From: DATFVJ01 sp963851085
Lineage (GTDB): Bacteria; Actinomycetota; Actinomycetes; Streptosporangiales; Streptosporangiaceae
Direction: 5' to 3'
Assembly (NCBI GenBank): GCA_963851085.1
Contig: CAWKNX010000010.1
Span: 496,001-560,000, forward strand
DNA: 64,000 bases
Below the pieces are notes generated by a model. The model saw only the letters and a list, made by a program, of their open reading frames with translations, ran no database searches and was not told the DNA's origin. A program made the translations under genes and the position numbers. Of the stretch, positions 20,301-29,325 are shown one piece after another (position 1 is the stretch's first letter; every line of letters begins with the position of its first letter).

Positions 20301-20930
20301 GGTTTCCCGCAGCCGCCAGTAGTAGACGATGTCGCGGAACACATCGACGGACGCCGCCTTCACGTGGGCGCGCACCATGGGCGGCGCGTCCTCGTACAGG
20401 CCGGGCGGAAACTCGAGGCCGCTGGAGTCCCAGAACGACCGGCGGAACACCTTGTTCCACGGCGTACGGTCTTGCAGCAGGACCGGATAGCGGGACGCGT
20501 GTGTGCGCGGCACCGTCGCTTTGAATATGTCACCGTGCGCCGGTGAGACCCAGATGCCGGCCGGGGTGAACCTGAGCACGCCACCGCACGCGATGTCCGA
20601 GCCCGTCTTCTCCAGTGATCCGACGAGCAGATCATAGGCATGCGGGGCCAGCAGGTCGTCTCCGTCAAGGAAGGCGAGATATTTCCCTGTCGCGAGGCGC
20701 ACCCCGGTGTTACGTGCGGGCCCGGGGCCCTGGTTGTCCTGCTGGGTCAGCCGAAACCGCGGGTCGCGGCTGGCATAGGTTTTCGCGATGATCGCGCTGC
20801 CGTCGGTGGAGCCATCGTCCACCATTACGACATCCAGGTCGCGCAGTGACTGGCGAGCGATCGAGTCCAACGCCGCCTTGAGGTACAGCTCGACGTTGCA
20901 GAACGGAACCACCACGCTCAGCTTCGCCAC
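17348..20930 (-). CDS. Second GT2/glycerophosphotransferase fusion, one apparent frameshift
   Basis: Tandem paralogue of the next gene, with the same three-part plan. The first frame (20930 to about 19475) holds KLSVVVPFCN, VMVDDGSTDGS and DGDD. It breaks after ISREGPV, where the paralogue reads IRREGPVTSVVPG, and the expected continuation SNVAPGSAQWPEGRW is in the next frame, which stays open to 17348 with TWHGTPLKHVG, YAPTWRDD, LLRMHTN and TDYSSVMFDF. One single-base indel near 19475 explains everything. If real, it separates GT2 and glycerophosphotransferase halves into two products; if an error, the protein is about 1190 residues. GTG 20930 has GGAGGGG upstream. Confidence 0.85.
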
Positions 20931-21303
20931 GCAGCACGCCCCTCCAAAGGCAACGGCACGGTAAGCACAGATCCCCGTTCCGGCAAGACTTCCGGCGTAT
21001 CAAACCATATCCAAAGAATTCGCTGCAACACGCGCCGGCGGCCGCGGAGTGCTGCTGTCTGGGCGTGTCACCCGCTACGCGCTGTGAGTATCCGCCGCGC
21101 GCTGGTCGCGCCGCGACACCCGAAATGGGCCGTGCGTCACGGCGCGACCCGGTGCACTTCCGCGGCCTGATAGCGCCACCTGTCCCGCCTGCCGAGGTGG
21201 CTAAGCTGACCTTGTCGGACGCGAGCATCGACCATGCTGGGTAATCTCATGGCCTGACCCGGCAACGTGGTCGCGAGCTACCGTGACGTTACGGAGGAAG
21301 TCG
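20931..21303. other. Divergent intergenic region of the glycopolymer island
   Basis: 373 bases between divergent genes with no credible gene. It contains the leader and candidate promoter of the leftward operon (20999-21028) and, at the right end, GGAGGAAG serving the gene at 21304. The right half holds several short GC palindromes but no strong hairpin. Confidence 0.5.
20999..21028 (-). promoter_or_regulatory. Candidate promoter of the leftward GT2-glycerophosphotransferase operon
   Basis: On the reverse strand TTGCAG (21028-21023) and TTTGAT (21004-20999) are 18 bases apart inside an unusually A/T-rich patch, about 70 bases before the GTG at 20930. Confidence 0.35.
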
Positions 21304-22887
21304 ATGCCTGTCAGCGACGCGGCCCGGCCGCCCGGGCACCCGGGGCTCGTCGAGGAACAGGTGGAACCGACCGACGTCACGCCATCGGTCAGCCGCCCGC
21401 GTGCATTGCTGGATGCTGTGGCCGGGCGGATCCCGTCGCGGTGGCGGCTGCCGCTCGCAACGTATCTCGCCTGCCAGGTGATCTTCTTGTTCTGGTGGGC
21501 GGCGTTCTATCCCGCGTTGATGAGCTACGACTCGGTAACCTACGTGCTGCACGTGACGACCGGGCCCTGGGTGGCCAGCCACTCGGTGCTGTACGACTCG
21601 ATGGTCTGGCTGAGCCTGCACACGACCGGTGACCTGGCCGCGCTGGCGCTGGCGCAAACCGTCGCGATGTCCGTGGCGCTCGCCTACACGGTGGCCGCAT
21701 TCCGCCGCCTCGGCGTGCCAGGCCGGTGGACCGCGGTCGCCGCGGTGATCGCGGCGGCGCTGCCATCGACTGGCACATTCATCGTCTACATCTGGAAGGA
21801 CGTGCCGTTCTCGATCTGCGCCTACCTGACGGTGCCGACGCTGGCGCACCTGGTTTCGCTGCGTGGGTCGCCAGGGTGGCGCCGGGACCGTCGGGTGCGG
21901 CTGCTGATTGTGGCGCTGGGCCTGGAACTGCTCGGTGTGTGCCTGTTCAGGCTCAACGGGTTCCTGATCGTTCTCATTGCCGCGTGTGCACTGGTATGCC
22001 TGCTGCCCGGGATCCGGGTACGGCTGTCCGCCGCCGCTGCGGCGGCGATCTGCCTGACATTCGTGCTGAACCTGTACGTGTATCCAGCCGTGGGCATCCA
22101 GAGACCGCCTTCGTATCTGGTCTACTTCACCGAGTACTCGGACATCGGCGTCGCCTATACGGCGGCGCCGTGGACCTTCACCGCGGCCGACACGCAGCTC
22201 ATGGCGAGGGTAGCTCCCCTTCCGGCGTGGAAGGCGGCCGCGACCTGCTACGGCTCGGATCCGACGACCCGCATACCAGGGTTTACCGCCCATGCTGCCA
22301 AGCTGAGCGGCCAGTTGATGTCGCTATGGTTCCGCGTGCTCAGGCGCTCGCCCAACCTTATTCTGGGCGCCCGTATATGCCGTGGTTCAATCGCGTGGAG
22401 TCTCTTCTCTGGTCCCGCACGAGAGCTGGCAGCGCTAACGACGGGTGCGAATGTCATATCGTCCGATCTCTGGGGCCTGGACTCCCTCCGGGATGTACGG
22501 GACAACCCGTATCGGCACATCATGGCCACGCGCCCGCTGTCGGGATCGCTGAACAGTCTTGCGCGGTTCCTTTGGGCGGCGAGCACGACACCACAGCTGC
22601 AGTGGATCCTGTGGCGTGCCGCGTTCTGGTGTTACGTGTCCTATCTCGCGGTCTTCGTCTTCGCCCGGAGGCGCAGGAACTGGGCGCTTCTTTCCATGGC
22701 CTCGATTGTCGTTGGCCAGCAGCTTGGGGTCATGGCCGATATTCCCGAACAGCTGTTCCGCTACATGGTCAGCCCGATCTTCATCGGCATCATGGTGGTG
22801 CCGCTGTTGTTCGCGGGCAAGCGGACCGCACCCTCCGGGCGGGCCTCACCCGGACCGCGAGAGAGCGCTGCCCTTCCAGGGCCGTGA
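21304..22887 (+). CDS. Polytopic membrane protein, GT-C-like, paralogue A
   Basis: 527 residues. After a 45-residue cytoplasmic N-terminus come about eleven hydrophobic helices. The loop after the first helix reads ALMSYDSVTYV, an acidic motif in the position of the GT-C catalytic Asp. A near-copy lies at 27624-29222 with the same helix order and long shared stretches such as TVAMS and IWKDVPFSICAYL. ATG 21304 has GGAGGAAG six bases upstream. The family is unnamed to me (possibly DUF6020-like). Its place among glycosyltransferases suggests sugar transfer from a lipid carrier to a surface polymer. Confidence 0.75.
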   Translation: MPVSDAARPPGHPGLVEEQVEPTDVTPSVSRPRALLDAVAGRIPSRWRLPLATYLACQVIFLFWWAAFYPALMSYDSVTYVLHVTTGPWVASHSVLYDSMVWLSLHTTGDLAALALAQTVAMSVALAYTVAAFRRLGVPGRWTAVAAVIAAALPSTGTFIVYIWKDVPFSICAYLTVPTLAHLVSLRGSPGWRRDRRVRLLIVALGLELLGVCLFRLNGFLIVLIAACALVCLLPGIRVRLSAAAAAAICLTFVLNLYVYPAVGIQRPPSYLVYFTEYSDIGVAYTAAPWTFTAADTQLMARVAPLPAWKAAATCYGSDPTTRIPGFTAHAAKLSGQLMSLWFRVLRRSPNLILGARICRGSIAWSLFSGPARELAALTTGANVISSDLWGLDSLRDVRDNPYRHIMATRPLSGSLNSLARFLWAASTTPQLQWILWRAAFWCYVSYLAVFVFARRRRNWALLSMASIVVGQQLGVMADIPEQLFRYMVSPIFIGIMVVPLLFAGKRTAPSGRASPGPRESAALPGP

Positions 22888-22938
22888 TGGACATGCGCCT
22901 GTCGCTGATGGCGCTGACCTGGCGGACACGGTCCGTGT

Positions 22939-23995
22939 TTACGTGATGTCAGCCGGGTTTCCTGGCTGCCGGATTCCGCCCCTGCCCTGGCGACCCGCTC
23001 GGATCATCCGGCGGGCGACGGACCAGTAGCCGCTCATCAAGGCGTTGAAGATGCCGACCCCGGGCGGCGCGGCGATGTTGGCCGGGTCGAAACGCGCGGT
23101 CACGCGTTCGAAGACCACGCTGTCAGGGACGACCCGTTCGCTCTGGATCAATGCCCGGCGTGATCGGAGCCAGGAGCGATGCTGCCAGAGCCAGCGCCAG
23201 CCGCGCAGCTTGGCGCCGCCCCAGCCGCCGGCGATCGCCGCGCCAAGCATGAGGATCTCGGTGAGCAGCAACATCGGCGCGAGCAGCAGCAGGCTGCGTC
23301 GCTGGTACGTGGTGAGCAGCAGGATCGCCCGGTTACGTTCCAGCAGATAGAACTTGTCGCTTATTTCGCGAGAACGCATAGTGGTGCAGGACGACGGCGT
23401 CAGGGACATACTCGACGGTCAGGCCGCGCTGCCAGAGCCGGAGGCTCATTTCTGTGTCTTCGACGTAGGCGAAGTACTCCTCGGCGAAGCCGCCGAGATC
23501 CTCCCAGAGGTTTCTGCGCATCACGAAGCAGCAGCCCGGATCCCGTCATGACGCTGCGGCGTTCCGCGTGCCGTGCGGCTGGCTCGCCCAAGCCGCCGGC
23601 CCAGGACAGCCCGACAAAGTGCAGCGGGTTGCCCGCGGTGTTGATCAGTTCGGGCGAGTCGGCGAGGCGGATGGAGCCCATCGCGAACCCCACCGCGGGC
23701 TCGGCGGCCACGCGGCCAGCCGCGCGAGCGCATCGGGCGCCACGATCGCGTCCGAGTTGACGAACGCGAGGTAGTCGCCGGTTGCTTCGGCCGCACCACG
23801 CACACAGCCGCCGGCGAACCCGGTGTTGGCCTCGGGCGTGATCACCCGCACGCCGGTCAGCCCTTTGACCCGGTCGATCGCGTCAGAGGTGCAGCCGTTG
23901 TCGACGACCACGACGTCGATGTCAATGCCGCTGGAGGCGAGCACCGCGCCGACAGCCTCCTCCAGCCAAGCCTCGGCGCCGTAGGCGAGTATCAC
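22939..23995 (-). pseudogene. GT2 family rhamnosyltransferase-like glycosyltransferase, frameshifted
   Basis: Continuous GT2 sequence spread over three frames. 23995-23700 has VILAYGAEAWLEEAV, VVVVDNG, TPEANTGFAGG and FVNSDA. 23700-23550 has VGFAMGSIRLADSPELIN and VMTGSGLLL. 23524-23370 has RRNLWEDLGGFAEEYFAYVE, with the ED acceptor-site acid, and HHYAFSRN. 23360-22939 has KFYLLERNRAILLLTTY and a C-terminal membrane anchor. The order is right for a dTDP-sugar GT2 such as WbbL. Indels are needed near 23705, 23545 and 23370. The first codon GTG 23995 overlaps the stop of the flippase gene, so it was the last gene of the leftward operon. Confidence 0.75.
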
Positions 23996-25337
23996 CGCGG
24001 TGACCCGTCGCGGTCATCGCGAGCCTCCCGGATGCAGGGTGGCGGCCACCCGGCCATCGGCCACGCCTGACGGGGCCCCAGTACCTGGCCGCGCGGACGA
24101 ACAGCACCAGCCGCCAGCGTGACCGCCACCGTCAGTGAGCTGACCGCGTACGCGATTTCCACCCGGAGCCTGACGTCGCCAGGCACCGCGGTGATGGCGG
24201 CGAGCACGACAGCTCCCGCGATCCACGCGAACAACTGGTCACGGTGGTGTGAAAGTGCCATCGCGCCCTGGCCCAGAACCAACGCGAGCATGTAGAAGCA
24301 GCGTCCCGGCCGCAAGCCAGGCGAAGTCGGCAGGTCCGAGCACCCGATGGGCGGCGAACAATACCTCGATCAGCCAGGGCCCAAGGATCACCGCGATCAG
24401 CCCGCCGGCGAGGCCAAGTGCGGCCGCGATTCCTGTACCGCGTATCACCAGCCGCCGGAAGCGCGCTTGCTCGCCTGCGGCGACCGCACCCGCCAGGCCA
24501 GGCAGCAAGGACGCCTGGAGCGACGCGAAGATGAACAGGGGCACCCGGGCGAGAATTATGGCGGAAAGCAGTGCGCCGACCACGGCGGCGTCGTCGGGCG
24601 AAAGCAGCTTTGCGTTGATCACGCCGATGTTCACGATGAGCTGGGCGAGCAGCGTCGACCCGATGAGCAGGCCCAGGCCACGGCACAGCAGCTTCCAGGT
24701 GATGGTCGGGCCCGGGTGCAGCGCGGTGAGCACCGGGCGAAGCGTGAGGATCACTGCAAGCAGCGGGGCAGCGGTCAGGATGAGCGCGAACAGGACGGGC
24801 GAGTGCAGGCCCGCGACGCCGAGCGCAACGGCGAACGCGATCCGCAGCCCGCCGTCGGTCGCGAGCTGACGTCCGTACACATGGAACCTGCCCGTGCCGG
24901 CGAGCACGCCGTGCGACACCGAGACGACGGCCAGCGCCACGAAGGCGGTCGCCAAGCGCCGCGACCATCCCGATGTCGCCGTCGAACAGCTCGTCGGCCA
25001 GCGGCCGGGCCGCCACCGCGAGCGGCACCAGTGTCACGAGCAGAATGCCTCCGGCGAGCAGGGTGGCACGGCGCACGACAGGCAGGATGCCCTCGCCCGC
25101 CGCCACGCGTGCGGCCACATGCCTGATGAGCTCCTGCTCGACGGGGAAGAACAGGCCGAGGCCCAGCAGGAAGACGATCGACCACAGCACCGACATGGCC
25201 GCCATTCCGCGCGTGCTCAGGCTGTGGCCGGCAACCGCGAGGTGGATGTACGCGGCGCCGCCGAACACCAGCAGACCGGCGCCCACTTGGAGCGTTCCGG
25301 TTGGAAGCACTCCCAGTGCCTTCGCCAGCAGTCTCAT
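23992..25337 (-). pseudogene. Polysaccharide flippase (MATE/Wzx-like membrane protein), frameshifted
   Basis: About 448 codons with twelve or more hydrophobic helices in the pattern of a polysaccharide-repeat or lipid-linked-intermediate exporter. The first frame (25337-24960) ends DELFDGDIGMVAAL. The second (24955-24310) starts with FVALAVVSVSHGVLAG and ends ADFAWLAAGTLL. The third (about 24305-23992) starts RPGRCFYMLALVLGQGAMA. Two indels, near 24960 and 24310, are required. The ATG at 25337 overlaps the upstream stop as ATGA, and the last codon overlaps the next gene's GTG, so translation is coupled on both sides. Confidence 0.75.
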
Positions 25338-26035
25338 CGGCGGATGAGTGCGAGGAGAAGGGTCAGGAAGGCCCGGCACAGGTAGACCAATGCCTTGATC
25401 GGTGAATGGCTCGGTGTGCCGGCGAACCGGCGGCGCATGGCCACGGGGACCTGATGCACCGGGTAACCGAGACGGATCACCCGGACGAGCGTTTCGACGG
25501 TGTCTCCCAGGTATTCCACCGGGTACCAGTCAGCGAACAGCTCGATCAGCGAGCGGTCGCACGCCCGGAAGCCGGACGTCGTGTCGGTCAGCCGGCAACC
25601 AGCCATGGCGGAAAGCACCAGCGACAGCACTGCCATCGACCATCGCCGTGGCCCGCGCACCTGGTAGTCGCCTTCGCCCGCGAAACGGGCGCCGATCACG
25701 AGTGAGGCATCCGCCAGCGCGTCGACGAGCTTGGGCACGTACCGGGGATCGTGCTGGCCGTCGCCGTCCAATTGGACGGCGACGTCGTATCCCTCGCTGC
25801 GGGCATAACGGTAGCCGAGGCGCATCACCCCGCCGACCCCGAGGTTGAACGGTAGCCGTGCCACGGCAGCGCCCGCGTCACGGGCGAGATGGGCGGTTTC
25901 GTCGGCCGAGCCGTCATCGACGACGAGGACGTCGGTTTCCGGCAGCTCGGCCCGGATCTCCTTGACGACCCCGCCCACCGACTCGGCTTCGTTCCAGGCC
26001 GGGACGATGATCAGCACCCGCTTTCCGTTGATCAT
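25334..26035 (-). CDS. DPM1-like GT2: polyprenyl-phosphate glycosyltransferase
   Basis: 233 residues with IIVPAWNEAESV at the start, VLVVDDGSADET near 40, QLDGDGQHD (DxD-type metal site) near 90 and TSGFRACDR near 155, the standard layout of dolichyl/polyprenyl-phosphate mannose or glucose synthases. It lacks the C-terminal helices of GtrB-type enzymes. It would charge the lipid carrier that the GT-C-like proteins of the island use. It overlaps DUF2304 upstream and the flippase downstream by four bases each (ATGA), so it belongs to one operon. Confidence 0.9.
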   Translation of the reverse strand: MINGKRVLIIVPAWNEAESVGGVVKEIRAELPETDVLVVDDGSADETAHLARDAGAAVARLPFNLGVGGVMRLGYRYARSEGYDVAVQLDGDGQHDPRYVPKLVDALADASLVIGARFAGEGDYQVRGPRRWSMAVLSLVLSAMAGCRLTDTTSGFRACDRSLIELFADWYPVEYLGDTVETLVRVIRLGYPVHQVPVAMRRRFAGTPSHSPIKALVYLCRAFLTLLLALIRR

Positions 26036-26379
26036 TTAACCTGATCCCGCTCGGTAAGCATCGTGCGGATCAGCGCGACTTCCTCGGCGAGCGTCCGCGT
26101 CTTCTCCTCGAGACGGCTGGCCTCCCAGCTCAGGTGGATGCACACCATCAGCAGAAACAGGATGCCGAGGAAGAGGACGAGACTGACACCTGATGCCACG
26201 CCGACCAGCGCAGCGAGCGAGTCGAGCAGCCGCGGGAAGAAGCCGAAGACGAACACGACCGGGCCCAGGCTCATCCACAGGATGGCGTACTTCTCCCGAA
26301 GTTGCCGCCGCCGCAGTAGTTCAAAGATGAACACGAGTACGAGCAGAGCAGCGACGGCGGTTAGAACGGTTAGCCTCAA
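26032..26379 (-). CDS. DUF2304 small membrane protein
   Basis: 115 residues: one N-terminal helix, EKYAILWMSLG, a second and third helix and a C-terminal coiled-coil-like segment (SRLEEKTRTLAEEV). This is the DUF2304 pattern, a family usually encoded beside a DPM1-like transferase, as here, and thought to anchor or assist it. The start is set at TTG 26379 because GGAGGG lies exactly five bases upstream. The longer frame from GTG 26484 would put 35 non-conserved residues ahead of the first helix. Confidence 0.8.
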   Translation of the reverse strand: MRLTVLTAVAALLVLVFIFELLRRRQLREKYAILWMSLGPVVFVFGFFPRLLDSLAALVGVASGVSLVLFLGILFLLMVCIHLSWEASRLEEKTRTLAEEVALIRTMLTERDQVK

Positions 26380-26756
26380 CGCGTCCCTCCGGATCTCGGC
26401 GGCGGCCCGACCAGCGGGTTCCCGCCAGGAGTGGCTGGCTCTGTACCTTGCGACCGTGACAGCGAGCCCTTCATGGGACCGCACACGCGGGGTCGTGCGC
26501 CGAACTTTTGCTGGATGTTGGTGATATCGAACGGTCGCGTCACCGTGCCGTCACCGTGCCGTCCCCGTCCGGGTGTTCGTCGGCACGGCCGGCGGACCAG
26601 TGAGATCGCCGAACCGGCGGCCAGGACCTTCACGCCCACGCGAGTATACCGGCCGCGCTGGTCACGACCGCATATCAGCCGATTCCAGGCTGCCGCGGAG
26701 GATCCGTGCGGCCGGCGGGGCCGCCCGGCTCAGCTGGGGGCGTGTCTTGGAGGCTC
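26380..26756. other. Intergenic region upstream of DUF2304 operon
   Basis: 377 bases with no credible gene. Several short direct repeats of CACCGTGCCGTC type lie at 26539-26564. The promoter of the leftward operon must lie here, but no pair of boxes is convincing. Confidence 0.4.
26385..26390 (-). promoter_or_regulatory. Shine-Dalgarno GGAGGG that fixes a TTG start
   Basis: GGAGGG is placed five bases before TTG 26379 and decides the start of the DUF2304 gene. Confidence 0.7.
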
Positions 26757-27383
26757 TTACCCGGCAGGCCGGGAGATCGCGACGAACTCGTTGTATGGGA
26801 AGACCTTGCCGATCATCTGCGGAAACGGGAACGAATACCTGCGAGTGATCACGAATCCGATCGCCGCGGCAAGGTCCGCGAGGCCTTCGAAGTCGACGAA
26901 CCGCACGTGCGTCTCATCCGTCTTGTACCCGGCTTCCTGCGGGGTGATGAAGACGACCTGACCCTCGGGCTTGAGGAACGTCAGGTAGTCCGCCAGGATG
27001 CCGATCGCCGCGTCGCGGTCCATGTGCTCGACGACATGAGCGAGCAGTATCGTGTCGAAGCCCGCAGGAACGCAGTCGGCGGACTCGAGGAATTCCTCCC
27101 GCGTATAGGCCGTCAGGCCGAGGGAGCGGGCGGCCGCTATCGAGGCCGGGTTGTGGTCGATGCCGACCGCGCCGGCGCCGAGGTGGTGGAGGTTACGGCC
27201 GATCCCGCAGCCGACGTCGAGCGTGCGGCCCGGGCGGAGCCTGCGGATGTTCCACCGGTACGGTGCCTGGACATCGACGATGTGCTTCCACCAGGCAGAA
27301 CGCAGCCGCATGAGCCTGACCGCATAATCCGGGTGCGCGGTGGCGGCGGCCTTGTCGCCGGCCTGCGCCTGCTCATGACCCAT
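26757..27383 (-). CDS. Class I SAM-dependent methyltransferase
   Basis: 208 residues. RTLDVGCGIGRNLHHLG near residue 55 is the SAM-binding glycine loop, GIDHNPASI the acidic end of strand 2, and LLAHVVEHM motif IV. The fold is complete by the C-terminal GYKTDETHVRFVDFEGL segment. Similar proteins (UbiG-like) in surface-glycan clusters methylate sugars or cap chains. It is read leftward ahead of the flippase operon but 377 bases away, so probably from its own promoter. The acceptor is unknown. Confidence 0.85.
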   Translation of the reverse strand: MGHEQAQAGDKAAATAHPDYAVRLMRLRSAWWKHIVDVQAPYRWNIRRLRPGRTLDVGCGIGRNLHHLGAGAVGIDHNPASIAAARSLGLTAYTREEFLESADCVPAGFDTILLAHVVEHMDRDAAIGILADYLTFLKPEGQVVFITPQEAGYKTDETHVRFVDFEGLADLAAAIGFVITRRYSFPFPQMIGKVFPYNEFVAISRPAG

Positions 27384-27623
27384 AGGGCTCCTGTCCTCCA
27401 GGTCGGTGGCGGGAAGCTGAATCGCCGCTGGCTTGTCGCGATATGTCGTTACCCGTTATCCAGATTCGACGCAGCCGAATCGCGACTGTCCCGCGTGTCC
27501 GCTAGGTCGCAACCCAGGCGGCCGGGCTGACGGGTATCCTAGCCGCTCGTGACATGAACGCCGGGCCCGTCGGCTTGGCCAGCCTGCAATTTGTTTGCTA
27601 ACTCTCTGCAACGCAGGAAGAAG

Positions 27624-29222
27624 ATGCCTGTCCACGATACTGCCGATACTGCTGAGACCGCCGAGCCCGGGCAGCAGACGGGCTCCGCTCCGCGCACACC
27701 GCCTCACCCTGACCTCGCGGCCGGGGCCGCCAGGTCATGGCCATCCCGGCTGCGCGCGATGGCCGTTGCCGCGGGCGGGGGGATGCGGCGGCTGCCGCTG
27801 CTGACGTATGCCGCCTGCCAGCTGATCTTCTTGTTCTGGTGGGCGGGATTCTATCCCGGGCTGATGAACCGCGACTCGATCACCTATGTGCAGCATGTGA
27901 CGACCGGGCCGTGGGTGAACAACCACTCGGTGCTCTACGACGCGCTGGTATGGCTGAGCCTTCGCGCGACCGGCGACCTGGGCGCGCTGACGCTGGCGCA
28001 GACGGTGGCGATGTCGGCAGCACTCGCCTACACGGTGGTCGCCTTCCGCCGCCTCGGCGTACCCGGGCGGTGGACCGCCGTCGCCGCGGTGGTGGTGGCG
28101 GCCCTGCCGCCGCTCGGGTCTTTCATGATCTTTATCTGGAAGGACGTGCCCTTCTCGATCTGCGCCTATCTGGTGGTTCCGACGGTCGCGCACCTTCTTT
28201 CCCTGCGTGCAGGTCCGGACTGGCGCAAGGACCGCCGGGTGAGGTGGCTGATCACCGCGCTGGGCCTTGAACTGCTTGGTATGTGCCTGTTCAGGAACAA
28301 CGGCTTCGCGCCCGTGCTGGTCGCCGCTGTCCTGCTTGTGGTGCTGCTGCCTGGAATGCGGGCCCGGCTGGCAGCGACCGCCGCAGCGGTGATCTTCGCG
28401 ACACTGGTCCTGAACGAGTTCGTGTATCCCGCCGTGGGCATCGAGTCGATGCCCTCGTCGCTGGCGCTCGGCCCGGTCTACGCGGACCTCGCCGTCGCCT
28501 ACGCGGACGCGCCGGCGAGCTTCACCGCAGCGGATAAGTCGCTGCTGCGGCGCGTCGCCCCGCTCGCTGTCTGGGCCGAGAATGCGAACTGTTACGACTC
28601 GGACGAGACAACCATTGTTGCGGGCTTCGTGCACCGCGCGAGCGAGGAGAGCACCCAGCTTGCCTCGCTGTGGCTGCGGGTGCTCAAGCGCTCGCCGCAG
28701 CTCATTCTCGGCGCCCGTATCTGCCGCGGTTCCATCGCCTGGCTCGTCTTTCCGAATTCACCATCTGCGCGTGCGTTCCTCTACGGCTCGAAGATCCCCG
28801 CTGACTTGTACGGCGCCGCCAGCCTGCCGGGGGTGTGGGACAACCCGTACCGGGCGGATCTGGCCACCCGGCCGCTGCTCCGCGCCGCGAACACCGGAAC
28901 GCTCTTCCTCCGCAGCGCGAGCGAGGTACATCAGCTCGAGTGGCTTTTGTGGCGCGGCGCCACCTGGTCCTACATCGCCTACCTGGTGGTCTGGGCGGTG
29001 GCGAGGCGACGCAGAAACTGGGCGCTGCTCGCCCTGGTGGCTATCGTCGTGGGCCAGCAAGTGACCGTCTTCGTCGACATCCCGACCCAGGCATTCCGCT
29101 ACATGGCGAGCCCGCTCTATATCGGGATCATGCTGCTTCCGCTGTTCTTCGCGCGGAATCGGGTGGCGCCGTCAAGCGCGAACCTGCCAGCTCCTGCGGA
29201 ACTCACCCACTCACGTCCGTAA
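27624..29222 (+). CDS. Polytopic membrane protein, GT-C-like, paralogue B
   Basis: 532 residues with the same architecture as paralogue A (21304-22887): Pro/Ala-rich N-terminus, LMNRDSITYV in the first loop, IWKDVPFSICAYL, RICRGSIAW and a final cluster of helices. Long segments are identical, and divergence is greatest in the soluble loop around 28440-28800. That implies a duplication followed by change in the part likely to see acceptor or donor. ATG 27624 has GGAAGAAG immediately upstream. The upstream TTG 27591 lacks a Shine-Dalgarno. A strong hairpin follows at 29269. Confidence 0.8.
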   Translation: MPVHDTADTAETAEPGQQTGSAPRTPPHPDLAAGAARSWPSRLRAMAVAAGGGMRRLPLLTYAACQLIFLFWWAGFYPGLMNRDSITYVQHVTTGPWVNNHSVLYDALVWLSLRATGDLGALTLAQTVAMSAALAYTVVAFRRLGVPGRWTAVAAVVVAALPPLGSFMIFIWKDVPFSICAYLVVPTVAHLLSLRAGPDWRKDRRVRWLITALGLELLGMCLFRNNGFAPVLVAAVLLVVLLPGMRARLAATAAAVIFATLVLNEFVYPAVGIESMPSSLALGPVYADLAVAYADAPASFTAADKSLLRRVAPLAVWAENANCYDSDETTIVAGFVHRASEESTQLASLWLRVLKRSPQLILGARICRGSIAWLVFPNSPSARAFLYGSKIPADLYGAASLPGVWDNPYRADLATRPLLRAANTGTLFLRSASEVHQLEWLLWRGATWSYIAYLVVWAVARRRRNWALLALVAIVVGQQVTVFVDIPTQAFRYMASPLYIGIMLLPLFFARNRVAPSSANLPAPAELTHSRP

Positions 29223-29268
29223 TCCTCTGGTCGTCCGGGCGGAGCCGCACAGGGCCGGAGTCGGCTGA

Positions 29269-29292
29269 GGCCCGGACATAATTGTCCGGGCC
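29269..29292. terminator. Bidirectional hairpin between convergent genes
   Basis: GGCCCGGACA-TAAT-TGTCCGGGCC has ten perfect pairs and a four-base loop. It lies between paralogue B and the convergent DEAD-box gene. There is no U-tract, as usual for high-GC actinobacteria. Confidence 0.6.
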
Positions 29293-29325
29293 CGCTGATA
29301 ACTATCCGCTGGTGATATGGGTAAT

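Noticed and set aside
10037..29222. Glycopolymer island as a recent integrated mobile element
   Set aside because: No integrase, transposase, tRNA or direct-repeat att sites at the borders, and base composition matches the surroundings.
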